32,957 nt of DNA, taken from the NCBI GenBank assembly GCA_945890745.1, contig CAMDCW010000009.1, positions 1 through 32,957 on the forward strand, written 5' to 3'. Positions 16,635-25,611 of the stretch are shown in pieces. The notes below the pieces were generated by a model that was given only the letters and a program-made list of their open reading frames with translations, was not told the DNA's origin and did no database searches. The position numbers and the translations under genes were made by a program. The DNA comes from Phycisphaera mikurensis NBRC 102666 (GTDB lineage Bacteria; Planctomycetota; Phycisphaerae; Phycisphaerales; SM1A02). The stretch's first letter is position 1. Each line of letters opens with the position of its first letter.

Positions 16635-17344
16635 GCACCGTCTCAGCCGAGTTCATTGTTGACTTCCTGCCGCGGGATGTCCGCCGGCGTGGAGTGTTGG
16701 CAACTTCACGCCGACGCAGCATGCTGCTGCTTGGTCTACTCGGCGCTGTAGTCGTTGGCGTTGCTTGTCACTCCTGGAATCGATTCCACGAAGCTGAAGC
16801 GCGCCGCGGGGTTTCACTGGCTCTCACGACCAACGCCACCAAGGTTGACGATGTCATCGATCGCCTTGCCGGCGAACAGCGAGAATTGCATCGCTATCTC
16901 AGCGTCTACGACCGCCTTGCCCTCCCCGTGGAGCAAAGCGACATTATTGCCACCATCACCAATCTGATGCCGGATCGAACCAGCCTTTCCATGTTGCGCA
17001 TGGAAGTGAAGGAATCCGCCGCGGCTGCCACTGCGACCGCCAATGCCAAACCAGCGGTAGCACCGGGCGGCGTTGGCAATGTTCGTACTCCTGCTCCGGC
17101 CCGTTGGATGGAAATCACCATCCGTGGATACGCACAGGACAACGCCGATCTCTACGAATTTGAGCGCAAGCTTGCAAACACCAAGCCATTCGCTTCAGTG
17201 ACCGTTTCTGAAAACAAGCCGACCGACATTGCTCGCGGTCGCATCCAGGAGTTTGCCGTGAATTGCCGCATTGACCTTGATGTTCAGTATGTGCGCCCCG
17301 GCGGAAGCCCAGTCGCGTCTGTCGCCAAAGGAGGCTCAAAATGA
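16631..17344 (+). CDS. pilN: PilN-like inner-membrane assembly protein
   Basis: 237 residues from the GTG at 16631, which overlaps the pilM stop; AGGAG at 16619-16623 supports it. The N-terminus VDFLPRDVRRR corresponds to the PilM-binding motif of PilN (NLLP-type). One membrane helix follows (about residues 30-47), then a coiled-coil segment (about 58-95) and a ferredoxin-like domain with MEITIRGYAQDNADLYEFER. A Gly/Ala/Pro linker (about 130-155) interrupts the fold. Role: platform protein linking cytoplasmic PilM to PilO and the periplasmic parts. Order and spacing (M-N-O-P) match the pilus operon of many Gram-negative bacteria. Confidence 0.88.
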   Translation: MSTVSAEFIVDFLPRDVRRRGVLATSRRRSMLLLGLLGAVVVGVACHSWNRFHEAEARRGVSLALTTNATKVDDVIDRLAGEQRELHRYLSVYDRLALPVEQSDIIATITNLMPDRTSLSMLRMEVKESAAAATATANAKPAVAPGGVGNVRTPAPARWMEITIRGYAQDNADLYEFERKLANTKPFASVTVSENKPTDIARGRIQEFAVNCRIDLDVQYVRPGGSPVASVAKGGSK

Positions 17345-17982
17345 GCACCCTGCGATTTGCCAACCTGCATATCCGTGAACGCTTCGACCGGGAAACAGTG
17401 GTTTGGGCCATTGCGCCGTCGATCGTGGCAATCATGATTACTGCGCTCTTTGTGGTGCCGAATTACTCGCGCGCACTTCGCATGCAAGACGAAGCACAAC
17501 GCCTGGAGGCGGTGAGCAGCGAGAACATCAATCAGAAGAATAATCTGCAACTCTTAGAGCGCAATGTTGCTGGCCTCCGTGATGAGTACAACCGCCGCTG
17601 CCGGCCGCTTGCCGAAGGCACGGATCGAGACCACCTACTTTCCACCATTACTCGTCCGACCGATGGGACCGTGGTGCGCGAACAGTCCATTCGAACCGGT
17701 GCGCTGGTTCAGGTAGACGGAGTTGCTATTGGAACCCCCGTGCTTCGCCGCGACGTCACGGTGGACATGTCGGCCTCATTCGAATCAATCTTCGGCGTGC
17801 TGGATGCAGCAGAGGGCGTGAACCAACTGGTCACCCCGCGTTCGGTGGAAATCGTGGTCATGAGTACCGCGCTTGAGCAAGCGGCCTCCGGCAATGCTGC
17901 TATTCGCGCCACCATCGTCTTTGAAGAGTGGTTTGAACAGCCAGCAACTACCAACGCACCCGCGAAGGAGGCTCGCCGATGA
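17341..17982 (+). CDS. pilO: PilO-like inner-membrane assembly protein
   Basis: 213 residues; the ATG at 17341 overlaps the pilN stop as ATGA, with AAGGAGG at 17328-17334. A short cytoplasmic N-terminus leads to one membrane helix (about residues 22-42), then a coiled coil (DEAQRLEAVSSENINQKNN and beyond) and a periplasmic domain containing VDMSASFESIFGVLDAAEGV, the pattern of PilO/GspM ferredoxin-like domains. PilO pairs with PilN to align the platform with the secretin. Sequence similarity is weak, as is normal for PilO, so position is part of the evidence. Confidence 0.83.
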   Translation: MSTLRFANLHIRERFDRETVVWAIAPSIVAIMITALFVVPNYSRALRMQDEAQRLEAVSSENINQKNNLQLLERNVAGLRDEYNRRCRPLAEGTDRDHLLSTITRPTDGTVVREQSIRTGALVQVDGVAIGTPVLRRDVTVDMSASFESIFGVLDAAEGVNQLVTPRSVEIVVMSTALEQAASGNAAIRATIVFEEWFEQPATTNAPAKEARR

Positions 17983-18542
17983 GTGCTCCACTCGCAGTAC
18001 GTTGGAATGAACTGTGCAGCCGCTTGGGCGTGCAGCCGAAGCAGTTTGGGTTCTTGCTTGCTGCTACTGCACTCACTGTGGCAGCACTTGGCGCGAAGAC
18101 CGTATTCAAGCCAGCGCGAGCCACTGCGGCAGCGGCGGTGCGCGTGGATTCCAGCGCTAGCAGCGCTGTGGTGCCAGTCCTCGCCGCACGCCAACGCGTG
18201 GAGCTTGTGCTGGAGTCACGCCCCATCCGCGACCCGTTTCGTCCATTCTTTATCAACCCGGATGCGGTCCCAGGCGCAGCACCAAGCGCCGGCGTAGCAA
18301 CCGGGGCGCCGGCCCCAGCCGGTCTACACCTGCGGGCAATAATCGCGGGTGAATTTGCAGTAATCGGGGAGGAAACCGTTGCTGTTGGCGATGAAGTATC
18401 CGACAGTGAAGGGCATCGCTTCGTCGTCGAAGAGATCCAGGAGCGCCGCGTGGTTCTCCGTGAGGGCGGGCGACGGGCAGAACTTGGCTACGCGTCCACT
18501 GGGCGCGCTTCGGATAAGTCCACGAAGGGAACACGGAAGTGA
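17979..18542 (+). CDS. PilP/GspC-like periplasmic linker protein
   Basis: 187 residues; the ATG at 17979 overlaps the pilO stop as ATGA, with AAGGAGG at 17965-17971. It has one N-terminal membrane helix (about residues 24-40), an Ala/Pro-rich linker, then RPIRDPFRPFF, the segment typical of PilP, and a small beta domain (LHLRAIIAGEFAVIGEETVAVGDEV split over strands, with HRFVVEEIQERRVVL) like the HR domain of PilP and GspC. Classical PilP is a lipoprotein; here a membrane helix replaces the lipid anchor, as in GspC. It should bind the N0 domain of the secretin. Its tail is Lys/Thr rich. Confidence 0.8.
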   Translation: MSAPLAVRWNELCSRLGVQPKQFGFLLAATALTVAALGAKTVFKPARATAAAAVRVDSSASSAVVPVLAARQRVELVLESRPIRDPFRPFFINPDAVPGAAPSAGVATGAPAPAGLHLRAIIAGEFAVIGEETVAVGDEVSDSEGHRFVVEEIQERRVVLREGGRRAELGYASTGRASDKSTKGTRK

Positions 18543-20329
18543 ATCACGGAGGCGATCATGGCGGACACGGAATGCAGCGCGACTCAGCGCTCAGCCGTCC
18601 GCACAACATCGAACTTTCTACGCTTCCCCCGCTCGGGCAGATTTTAGTTGAGGACGGAACGCTCAGCACCGATCAACTTCGCCAAGCCCTCGCGGCGCAG
18701 GTCAAAGGTGGCCAACGTTTGCTCTTGGGCGAAGTCTTGATTCAAATGGGCTTGGTCGACAAGACCGTTCTGTTGCAGGCCGTTGCCAAGAATCGCGGCG
18801 TTGAGTTTGTCATGGAACCAGCCGCACTGTTTGAAGAAGGCGCCATGGCGCTCATTCCAGAAAACATGCGCAAGGAACACCGCGTCTGCGCGCTATTCCT
18901 CGCTGGTACTGAACTGGTAGTTGCCACTGCTGATCCGCAGAACTACTTCGTTGAAGAACTCATTGCCCGCGAGACTGGATTCAAAGTCCGGTTTGTCGCG
19001 TCTCCCGATGAGAGCATTGATGCGCTGCTCAGTGATCCCACCCGCGCTACTGAGAATGTCAACAAGCAAGCCGAGGAATTGGTCGCTGATCTGTTCGATG
19101 GCACCGACGAGGCTGACTATCAGCTGCAGGAGAAGCGCGTCGAGGAGATGATGGGCTTCGACGCCACTGATGATGTTGGCCCAGTGGTGAAGCTTGTGAA
19201 TTTCATGATCTGCAGTGCCGCCGCTGAAGGCGCCAGCGATATTCACATTGAGCCTGACGAAGGCCACCTGCGGGTTCGCTACCGCATCGACGGCGTTCTG
19301 TTTCACAAGTTGAGCCCGCCGTATCGCATGCATGCTGCCATTTCGAGCCGCGTGAAGATCATGGCGCACATGGATATTTCAGAGCGCCGCGTGCCCCAAG
19401 ACGGCGAGATTTCTGTGCGCGTCAAGGGACGTGCCATTGACCTACGCGTCAGCACCCTGCCTGGAAAGTTCGGCGAGAAGATCGTGATGCGAATCATTGA
19501 TGTTTCGACTGCCAAGCTTGGATTGGAGAAGTTGGGCTTCCGGCCAAAGATGCTGGAGAGTTTCCAGAACGTGATTGATCAGCCTTACGGAATCGTCTTG
19601 GTGACTGGACCGACTGGATCGGGTAAGTCCACCACGCTGTATTCGGTGCTGGGAACCTTTGATACCGTCGCCAACAACGTTTCCACGGTTGAAGATCCAG
19701 TGGAAGCGAACTTGCAGGGAGTTCATCAGGCGCAAATCAATCCGAAGGCGGGTTTCACATTCTCCGGAGCGCTTCGCGCACTGCTCCGACAAGACCCTGA
19801 CATCATCATGGTCGGTGAAATTCGTGACGGCGAAACTGGCCAGATTGCGGTCCAGGCTGCGCTCACCGGTCACTTGGTACTCAGCACCCTGCACACCAAT
19901 GATGCGCCCAGTTCCATCACCCGACTCCAGAACCTGGGCGTTGAGCCGTTCCTAGTTGCAGCCAGTTTGAAGGGCGTTCTTGCGCAGCGTCTGGTGCGCC
20001 GCATCTGCAGCCAGTGCAAACAAGAATTTTCACCGGACGCGCAGCAGCTCAAGTCCCTTGGCGAATACGCACCGATGTGCAGCCGCCTCTGGAAAGGCAC
20101 CGGATGCCGCAAGTGCCATGACACTGGACTTTCCGGTCGATTGGGCGTGTACGAATTGATGGTGCCAGACGAAGCGCTCATTGACGCTGTCTGCGCCAAC
20201 TCGGAACCAGCCAAGATCCGCGAGGTTCTAAAGGCGAGCGGCTTTAACACCCTGTGGGACGACGGCGTCCAGAAGGTGCTTGAAGGAATGACCACAATTG
20301 AGGAGGTCTATGGTGCCTGCCGCCGCTGA
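18539..20329 (+). CDS. pilB: PilB/GspE assembly ATPase
   Basis: 596 residues from the GTG at 18539, overlapping the upstream stop; an ATG 33 bp later is an alternative start. N-terminal MshEN domain (PPLGQILVEDGTLSTDQL, about residues 30-175), then a PilB/GspE core: Asp/His boxes (ASDIHIEPDEG; RVPQDGEISV), Walker A GPTGSGKST (357-365, Lys363), Walker B LLRQDPDIIMVGEIRD (Glu427) and LSTLHTNDAP. The C-terminal tetracysteine zinc motif CSQC (490, 493) and CRKC (523, 526) is present, as in extension ATPases and not in PilT. It drives pilus or pseudopilus assembly at the cytoplasmic face. The MshEN domain suggests possible binding of cyclic di-GMP, which the sequence alone cannot prove. Confidence 0.96.
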   Translation: MNHGGDHGGHGMQRDSALSRPHNIELSTLPPLGQILVEDGTLSTDQLRQALAAQVKGGQRLLLGEVLIQMGLVDKTVLLQAVAKNRGVEFVMEPAALFEEGAMALIPENMRKEHRVCALFLAGTELVVATADPQNYFVEELIARETGFKVRFVASPDESIDALLSDPTRATENVNKQAEELVADLFDGTDEADYQLQEKRVEEMMGFDATDDVGPVVKLVNFMICSAAAEGASDIHIEPDEGHLRVRYRIDGVLFHKLSPPYRMHAAISSRVKIMAHMDISERRVPQDGEISVRVKGRAIDLRVSTLPGKFGEKIVMRIIDVSTAKLGLEKLGFRPKMLESFQNVIDQPYGIVLVTGPTGSGKSTTLYSVLGTFDTVANNVSTVEDPVEANLQGVHQAQINPKAGFTFSGALRALLRQDPDIIMVGEIRDGETGQIAVQAALTGHLVLSTLHTNDAPSSITRLQNLGVEPFLVAASLKGVLAQRLVRRICSQCKQEFSPDAQQLKSLGEYAPMCSRLWKGTGCRKCHDTGLSGRLGVYELMVPDEALIDAVCANSEPAKIREVLKASGFNTLWDDGVQKVLEGMTTIEEVYGACRR

Positions 20330-21599
20330 TAAATCTGCTGCAATTGCTGCTTCTACGCGGAAGTTCACCTACCGCGCCCGCCGCTCGGAGGGTGGCGCGT
20401 TGGTCAAAGGTGTGGTGGAAGCACATGACCATGCAGCAGCAGTGCGCGAGCTTCGTCAGCAGGGTCTGGCCATTCTGTCAGTTGAACTCGGAGACATGGC
20501 TGCCGCAGTTGGTCAGGAATCTGACCCGGCTCGGCTGCGACGTCGACTCTCACGAGCCATGTCCAAGGACGACGTCGTTTCGTTCTGCCAACAGCTTGCT
20601 GTGATGCTTCGTACGGGCGTTCCACTTGCAGAATCACTTGACACCTATGCAGAGCAGGCTTCCAAGAAGGATGTTGCTGAGTTTGTGCGACTGATTCGAA
20701 CGGATGTCTGCGAGGGCGAAGACTTTAGTGCTGTGCTCGGAAAGTACCCACGGGTATTTCCGGCGCTGTTAGTTTCGTTGATGCGCGCTGCTGAAGCATC
20801 GGGAAAGTTGGACGAAATGTTGGCGCGCGTTTCCAAGGACCTCTCCAAGGCACGTCGAACCAGTAAGCAGATCAAGGGCGCGATGATGTACCCGGCCATC
20901 ATGCTCATTGTGGCAGTGCTGGCAGTGGTCATCATCATGGTCTTCGTTCTTCCCAAGTTCGGCCCGCTCTTTAAGGCGCAAGGCGACCGTCTGCCCGCGC
21001 CAACCAAGGCGTTGGTGTGGCTCAGCAGTTTCTTGCGCACCGGATGGATGATCTATGGACCAGCGCTCGCTGCCATTGTTGGCGGCACCTGGTGGTACGC
21101 GCGCACTGAAGCGGGACGGATCACTCTTGATACGCTCAAAATGCGCATGCCAGTGTTGGGACACATGTTCCGATGCCTGTACCTCGTGCGTTTCTCAAGC
21201 ACCATGGCCACCCTGCTCTCGGCTGGCGTTTCACTGATCGATGTAGTGCGGATCTGCCGAGAAGTAACTGGAAATGTGCACTACACCAAGTTGTGGATTC
21301 TGCTGGAGGATCGCATCAGTAAGGGGCAAGAGATTGCGCCCACCTTCCGCGAATTCGATTTCGTCCCGCGCAACGTCGTGGCAATGATTGCCAGCGGAGA
21401 GAAATCTGGTCGACTCTCTGAGGTGCTGGAACACGCTGCAACTGCTGCAGAAGACGATCTCGATATCGCGGTCAAATCAACCACCAGCATGGTGGAGCCG
21501 ATCATGATCGTCGGCATGGGTCTCGTGGTTGGCGGTATTGCTTCCGCGATGCTGCTACCGATCTTCAATATGTCGAAGAACATGCGCCCTGGCCACTGA
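20310..21599 (+). CDS. pilC: PilC/GspF polytopic assembly platform protein
   Basis: 429 residues; AGGAGG at 20301-20306 lies just before the ATG at 20310, and the adjacent GTG at 20313 has better spacing, so either may start translation. It overlaps pilB by 20 bp. An N-terminal cytoplasmic part is followed by two T2SSF domains (about residues 88-215 and 290-412), each with the signature QQLAVMLRTGVPLAESL or RFSSTMATLLSAGVSLIDV. Three or so membrane helices are visible (about 196-214, 245-262 and near the C-terminus, MIVGMGLVVGGIASAMLLP). It anchors the assembly ATPase and loads pilin subunits. It is the last gene of the plus-strand operon, and no terminator is seen before the convergent kinase gene. 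Confidence 0.96.
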   Translation: MVPAAADKSAAIAASTRKFTYRARRSEGGALVKGVVEAHDHAAAVRELRQQGLAILSVELGDMAAAVGQESDPARLRRRLSRAMSKDDVVSFCQQLAVMLRTGVPLAESLDTYAEQASKKDVAEFVRLIRTDVCEGEDFSAVLGKYPRVFPALLVSLMRAAEASGKLDEMLARVSKDLSKARRTSKQIKGAMMYPAIMLIVAVLAVVIIMVFVLPKFGPLFKAQGDRLPAPTKALVWLSSFLRTGWMIYGPALAAIVGGTWWYARTEAGRITLDTLKMRMPVLGHMFRCLYLVRFSSTMATLLSAGVSLIDVVRICREVTGNVHYTKLWILLEDRISKGQEIAPTFREFDFVPRNVVAMIASGEKSGRLSEVLEHAATAAEDDLDIAVKSTTSMVEPIMIVGMGLVVGGIASAMLLPIFNMSKNMRPGH

Positions 21600-21638
21600 A
21601 CCTGCGTTTACAACACTACCCACACGCAGCGTGCGTAC

Positions 21639-23726
21639 TCAGTGCACACGAATACGAATGCGAATGTTCGCATCGTCAGGGAGTACCGTCAGGCGCGCCT
21701 CACCAGTGGACTGTCGTGTTCCGTGCTCAATCAATAGTGGCTTTCCGGCAGCATCACTTGCCGTGAGGACAATGTCCTTTGCTTGCCACGCACCGGCGCT
21801 TTTCACGAATGGCAACGCTACGTACCAAGTACCGGCCGTAAATTGCTGATCATTGGGCACACTCATCCGAAGCGTTGCGCCGCGCGGCATTGCTCCAACG
21901 TCCAGAGTGAAGAGCCGCGGGAGGCTTTCGACCGCTGCAGTTGGCTCCATGTTGATGGCAACGATGGGCGTGTCTGCACCCACCCATGAGGTGCGTGCGG
22001 TCTGCCAACCTTCCAAGGTCACCTCAACGGCGTGCGGAGCGGCTGTTGCCGGTATCAGGATGACCGCAGGGGTACGACCGCGCGCAGTTCCATCGACAGT
22101 GACCGATGCGCCAAGTGGCGCGCTGATCACTTGAAACTGCGACATGCGAACGCTGGGCGCGGGAGCGTTTGAGGATGATCCGGACACCCCGGATGATCCG
22201 GATGCCCCCGGCGACCCGACATCTCCGGGATTTCTTGGAGGAGCAGTGTTCGCTGCGCTGTTTCCGGATGCCATGCCACTCGCCATCTCAATCCATGTGC
22301 GAGCGCGCGTCACCAAGGCGCGCACATCAATCAACCCAAACGACATGGCGAGCGCGAGAGCAACGGCACACACGAGCAGAAATCCACCGATCCACGCACC
22401 GCGGCGCGGCGCGCGTGCCGGCGGCGACGTCTTGACATCACTTCCATTAATACGCACCACCCCACCAGCACCCACCGCGATACGCGGGCGCTCTGCTTCC
22501 GGCTGCACACCCGCGTGACCACTGCGGGTACCGCCAGTGGCTACTGGAGCAGCAGCGGAAATGCGCGATCCGTTCACCACCCAACCACGAAGGCGCAGCG
22601 TCAAGGCGTGCGCATCATCGGGGCGCTGCGATTTTTTACGGCTCAGTCCATCCATGACAATCGCTGCTAATTGATCGTCCAGACGCGGATTGCATTCGCG
22701 AACATCCGCTGGATCCGTCTCGCACACCAATCGCGCAGCCTCATGTACTGGCAAGCCGCGCAAATCATGCGGCTGCACACCGGTGAGCAACTCGTACAAC
22801 ACGGCACACAGGGCGTACACATCGGTGCGCGCATCAATGCCGCGCGGATCAGCAATGAATTGCTCTGGGCTCATGTATTGCATGGTGCCCACCAATTGTC
22901 CGGTTTCGGTGCGAATGGTGGCCGCTGCATTATCAACAGCAATGGCACGCGCCACGCCAAAATCAATGACTTTTACACGGCCGTGGCGATCAACAAGAAT
23001 ATTCGGCGGCTTGATATCGCGATGTACCCACCCCTCGCGATGTGCAAATGCAACGGCATCGCACGCTTGCAGAAACGCGTCAACCGTTTCGCGTGTTCCT
23101 AGGCGCTCAAGGAATACGTAATCGGAAATGGTTTGCATCCCCTCGACATACTCCATGACGATGTAGGGGATATCCACATCCGCGTCCTGCTCGATGCCCG
23201 TGCGAAACACGGTCGCAATGCCGGGATGACGCAACTTTTCCATCATGCGCCCTTCGCGGTCAAATCGCTTGCGGACATCTTCGTCCCGAAGGGTTCGCAG
23301 CAATACCTTGAGCGCAACGCGTGTTCCCGATGTCAGGTCGATACCTAGATAGACGCGCCCCATACCGCCCGAACCAATCACGCGCTCAATCTTGACGCCG
23401 CCCAGTTCTTTCCCAAGGTATGGGTCCATGGCGCGCGCCGCATCCGTCGGGCGCGCCTCGGCAACACCATCGTGGCCGGCATTCTGCGCGGCAAGATCGT
23501 CCTTCGCCATGGCTATCGTGGCGCCAGCGTGCACACGCTCATCGGCAGCTGGCTCAACCTTGGAAGGCGTCCATGCACGCGTCGGGTCGGATGCCAACGC
23601 GTTGTCAACCGCACGGCGCGTGTCTGGATCAAGCCGGAATCCATCCAAGAACGCGCGCCGCTCTGCCGTTGGCAAGCGCCGCGCCGCCTCGGCAAGTTCC
23701 GCGATCCGGGCTCGGTCTGCGTTCAT
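21639..23726 (-). CDS. Membrane-anchored Ser/Thr protein kinase with PEGA domain
   Basis: 695 residues. An N-terminal segment of about 100 residues precedes a complete Hanks-type kinase domain (about 111-380): glycine loop GSGGMG (118-123), catalytic Lys140 in VALK, Glu158, HRDIKPPN (235-242, Asp237), DFG (255-257) and SPEQ. After a linker comes one membrane helix (about 445-465), then a low-complexity Gly/Ser/Pro stretch with six Gly-X-Y triplets, and a periplasmic PEGA domain (about 525-590, GASVTVDGTARGRTP) plus a beta-rich C-terminus. Such kinases with outward-facing C-terminal domains are common in Planctomycetes. All catalytic residues are intact, so activity is likely. No ribosome site is clear before the ATG at 23726. 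The gene ends 40 bp from the convergent pilC end. Confidence 0.93.
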   Translation of the reverse strand: MNADRARIAELAEAARRLPTAERRAFLDGFRLDPDTRRAVDNALASDPTRAWTPSKVEPAADERVHAGATIAMAKDDLAAQNAGHDGVAEARPTDAARAMDPYLGKELGGVKIERVIGSGGMGRVYLGIDLTSGTRVALKVLLRTLRDEDVRKRFDREGRMMEKLRHPGIATVFRTGIEQDADVDIPYIVMEYVEGMQTISDYVFLERLGTRETVDAFLQACDAVAFAHREGWVHRDIKPPNILVDRHGRVKVIDFGVARAIAVDNAAATIRTETGQLVGTMQYMSPEQFIADPRGIDARTDVYALCAVLYELLTGVQPHDLRGLPVHEAARLVCETDPADVRECNPRLDDQLAAIVMDGLSRKKSQRPDDAHALTLRLRGWVVNGSRISAAAPVATGGTRSGHAGVQPEAERPRIAVGAGGVVRINGSDVKTSPPARAPRRGAWIGGFLLVCAVALALAMSFGLIDVRALVTRARTWIEMASGMASGNSAANTAPPRNPGDVGSPGASGSSGVSGSSSNAPAPSVRMSQFQVISAPLGASVTVDGTARGRTPAVILIPATAAPHAVEVTLEGWQTARTSWVGADTPIVAINMEPTAAVESLPRLFTLDVGAMPRGATLRMSVPNDQQFTAGTWYVALPFVKSAGAWQAKDIVLTASDAAGKPLLIEHGTRQSTGEARLTVLPDDANIRIRIRVH
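22173..22208. repeat. 18-bp-spaced direct repeats in kinase linker
   Basis: GGATGATCCGGA occurs at 22173-22184 and again at 22191-22202 in an 18-bp period. It encodes the Gly-Ser rich linker between the membrane helix and the PEGA domain. Likely slippage product. Confidence 0.6.
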
Positions 23727-23848
23727 CTGCGCCGAAGTGTACGGCGAAAACAGCCGTCTGCGGTGTTATTGGGACAAGCTCTCGCCCGAAACGGAGCACC
23801 GCCATGGAACTGTAAGGATCCAACGGCAGCCATGCCGAAGAAGGGACT

Positions 23849-24184
23849 ATGCCAAAGGGTGCCCTCTTCGCCGTCATGTTCGCCGCGATCTACCTGCTTC
23901 TTCGCGGAGCAGGAATCATCAACGATGGACCATTCGTGGTGTGGTCACAAGCCGCGCTGTTTGGGATCTTCCTGATCGGGTCCGGCGTCAGCGTTCGCGC
24001 TGGCAACGCCTTGTGGGCCGCCATCTTTGCGGCGCTCGCCATCGGTTGGAACCCATGGGTGAAGTTGAGCGCCTGGCACCAGCCGCTGCCGTGGGACAAG
24101 TGGGCAACCGCCATGTCACTTCTCTGTGGCGCCACCGCTGGTGCCTTCGTGGTCCGTTACTGGGGCCGCGGCGAGACGGCCTGA
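23849..24184 (+). CDS. Small multipass membrane protein (DUF6804-like, tentative)
   Basis: 111 residues with three to four hydrophobic helices (around 5-22, 30-48, 55-68 and 86-103). A purine-rich segment (GAAGAAGGGAC) before the ATG at 23849 is a plausible ribosome site. The segment AIGWNPWVKLSAW before the last helix recalls the DUF6804 family of small inner-membrane proteins, but I cannot be sure. It lies 122 bp from the divergent kinase gene, and its last 28 bp overlap the convergent FG-GAP gene. No function can be assigned. Confidence 0.6.
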   Translation: MPKGALFAVMFAAIYLLLRGAGIINDGPFVVWSQAALFGIFLIGSGVSVRAGNALWAAIFAALAIGWNPWVKLSAWHQPLPWDKWATAMSLLCGATAGAFVVRYWGRGETA

Positions 24185-25599
24185 CCGTCACCTGCAAGAT
24201 CAAAGACGTACGCACCGCCCGGCTCAAGGCCGAGATTGGTGTTCTTGGAACGTCCCACCACAACGATCGGCCAATCGGCTGCAACATCGTTGCCGAAACT
24301 TCGCTGCGCACACGGCGCCGCGGGCATGAGGCGCTTGGTATTGATCCACTGGCCATCGCGCTCTTCAAAGACCAATGCCATGCCTGGCGTGGCATCGCCA
24401 AGTTCATCGGCTCCTCGCGCGCTGGTATCGCCAAGCACGATGTGACCCTTGGAACTTGCCATGGCAAATCCGTAGGCACGACCCGGAACAATGCCGGTCT
24501 GTGGCACCAGCTCTTGCCGCAACGTCCATGTGCCGCCGATCCGTGCAAAGAGCCAAACGCGCGAGGGGGCCTGCAAGTCATCCGGGTCCATGCCACGCAC
24601 GATGAGCAGATCACCTTCCACCACAACACTCAAGCCAAAACACTTCATATCCGTGACTGATGCGCCCAGGATTTCCGCTTCCGGCATCCACTGCCCGGAC
24701 ATGCGTCGGTACACATGAACGCGCGCGCTACCGGAGATCGGCATCGTCTCCGATTGTCGCGGCGGAATGGTGGCTGGCCGACCGATCGCCAAGACATCGC
24801 CGTCAACATCAAGCGATGCGCCAAACCACATTGCCTCCGTGGGCACGCCATTCGCAGCACTCGGCGCCCGAACAAATCCATCAAGATTCCAAACACCCTG
24901 CCGATTCGAATAGATGAACGTCTTCGGATCACGTTCGCGATCGGCACTTGCGGCGCCGAGGTTGAAGCGCATGTCGGTGGCACTCACCGCAAGGGTTGCG
25001 CCGTCACTTGCAAACCACGAGCCGAAGGTGGCGATGTCTGCACCCGCTGGTAATGCAACGGTAGCCACTTCTTTCACTTGCCCATCACGCGGCGTCAGGA
25101 CGCGCAGCGAAGTGCCAAGCCCATTGCGATTCACCGCGGTAAAGAGGAACGGGCCGCCGCGCTCAAGCCGTTGAAATCCGTAGTCCCCGGGCATGCTGTC
25201 CGACAATTGCGAAAGTTTCAGGTTGGCTTTCCATGCTCCGTCCGGTGCACGATCCCATGTGCAAATCTGCCCGAACGATCCAATCGACATGGCGCGCTCT
25301 GGACCCGTTGCAAACACCTGACTACCGATCACCGCCACGCGATATCCCCAGGTCGGAGAGATGGTCGGCACCGGCGCACTGAGTACGGCGGTCTCTGTGA
25401 TCGGCGCCAGCGCAACCAACGCGGATCCAGGACTGGAATTGGCGGCAGGCGCGGAAACTAACCGCGGCGCGGCACCCGTGGTCGGAGCAAGTAACTGCGG
25501 AACCGGTTGCCCAGAAGCACCCTGCATTCCATGAGCCGGCAGGACAACCATGGACGATGCGCACGCTGCAATCGCGACAATATTCATTGGATAAGCCAT
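24157..25599 (-). CDS. Secreted FG-GAP/beta-propeller-like protein
   Basis: 480 residues; ATG at 25599, 12 bp after the flavoprotein stop, with no ribosome site seen, so it may depend on translation of the upstream gene. An N-terminal signal (about residues 1-24, ending near PAHG) leads to a Pro/Ala/Ser-rich segment and then repeated units in which an FG or WFG motif is followed by a hydrophobic strand and GD.LAIG or VVVGRS (for example MWFGASLDVDGDVLAIG, CFGLSVVVEGDLLIV, YGFAMASSKGHIVLGDTS, SFGNDVAADWPIVVVGRS). These units are spaced roughly 50-60 residues, as in FG-GAP beta propellers, many of which report state data in secreted Planctomycete proteins. Ligands are unknown. It overlaps the 3' end of the small membrane protein gene by 28 bp. 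Confidence 0.72.
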   Translation of the reverse strand: MAYPMNIVAIAACASSMVVLPAHGMQGASGQPVPQLLAPTTGAAPRLVSAPAANSSPGSALVALAPITETAVLSAPVPTISPTWGYRVAVIGSQVFATGPERAMSIGSFGQICTWDRAPDGAWKANLKLSQLSDSMPGDYGFQRLERGGPFLFTAVNRNGLGTSLRVLTPRDGQVKEVATVALPAGADIATFGSWFASDGATLAVSATDMRFNLGAASADRERDPKTFIYSNRQGVWNLDGFVRAPSAANGVPTEAMWFGASLDVDGDVLAIGRPATIPPRQSETMPISGSARVHVYRRMSGQWMPEAEILGASVTDMKCFGLSVVVEGDLLIVRGMDPDDLQAPSRVWLFARIGGTWTLRQELVPQTGIVPGRAYGFAMASSKGHIVLGDTSARGADELGDATPGMALVFEERDGQWINTKRLMPAAPCAQRSFGNDVAADWPIVVVGRSKNTNLGLEPGGAYVFDLAGDGQAVSPRPQ

Positions 25600-25611
25600 C
25601 GAATCAAGGGG

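Noticed and set aside
21624-21636. Hairpin between pilC and the kinase gene as a terminator
   Set aside because: Only a 5-bp stem with a 3-base loop and no T tract.
23392-24660. 422-residue open frame on the plus strand
   Set aside because: It lies antisense to the kinase start and the FG-GAP gene and spans the real small membrane gene in another frame; its composition (Arg/His/Pro rich) is that of a shadow frame.
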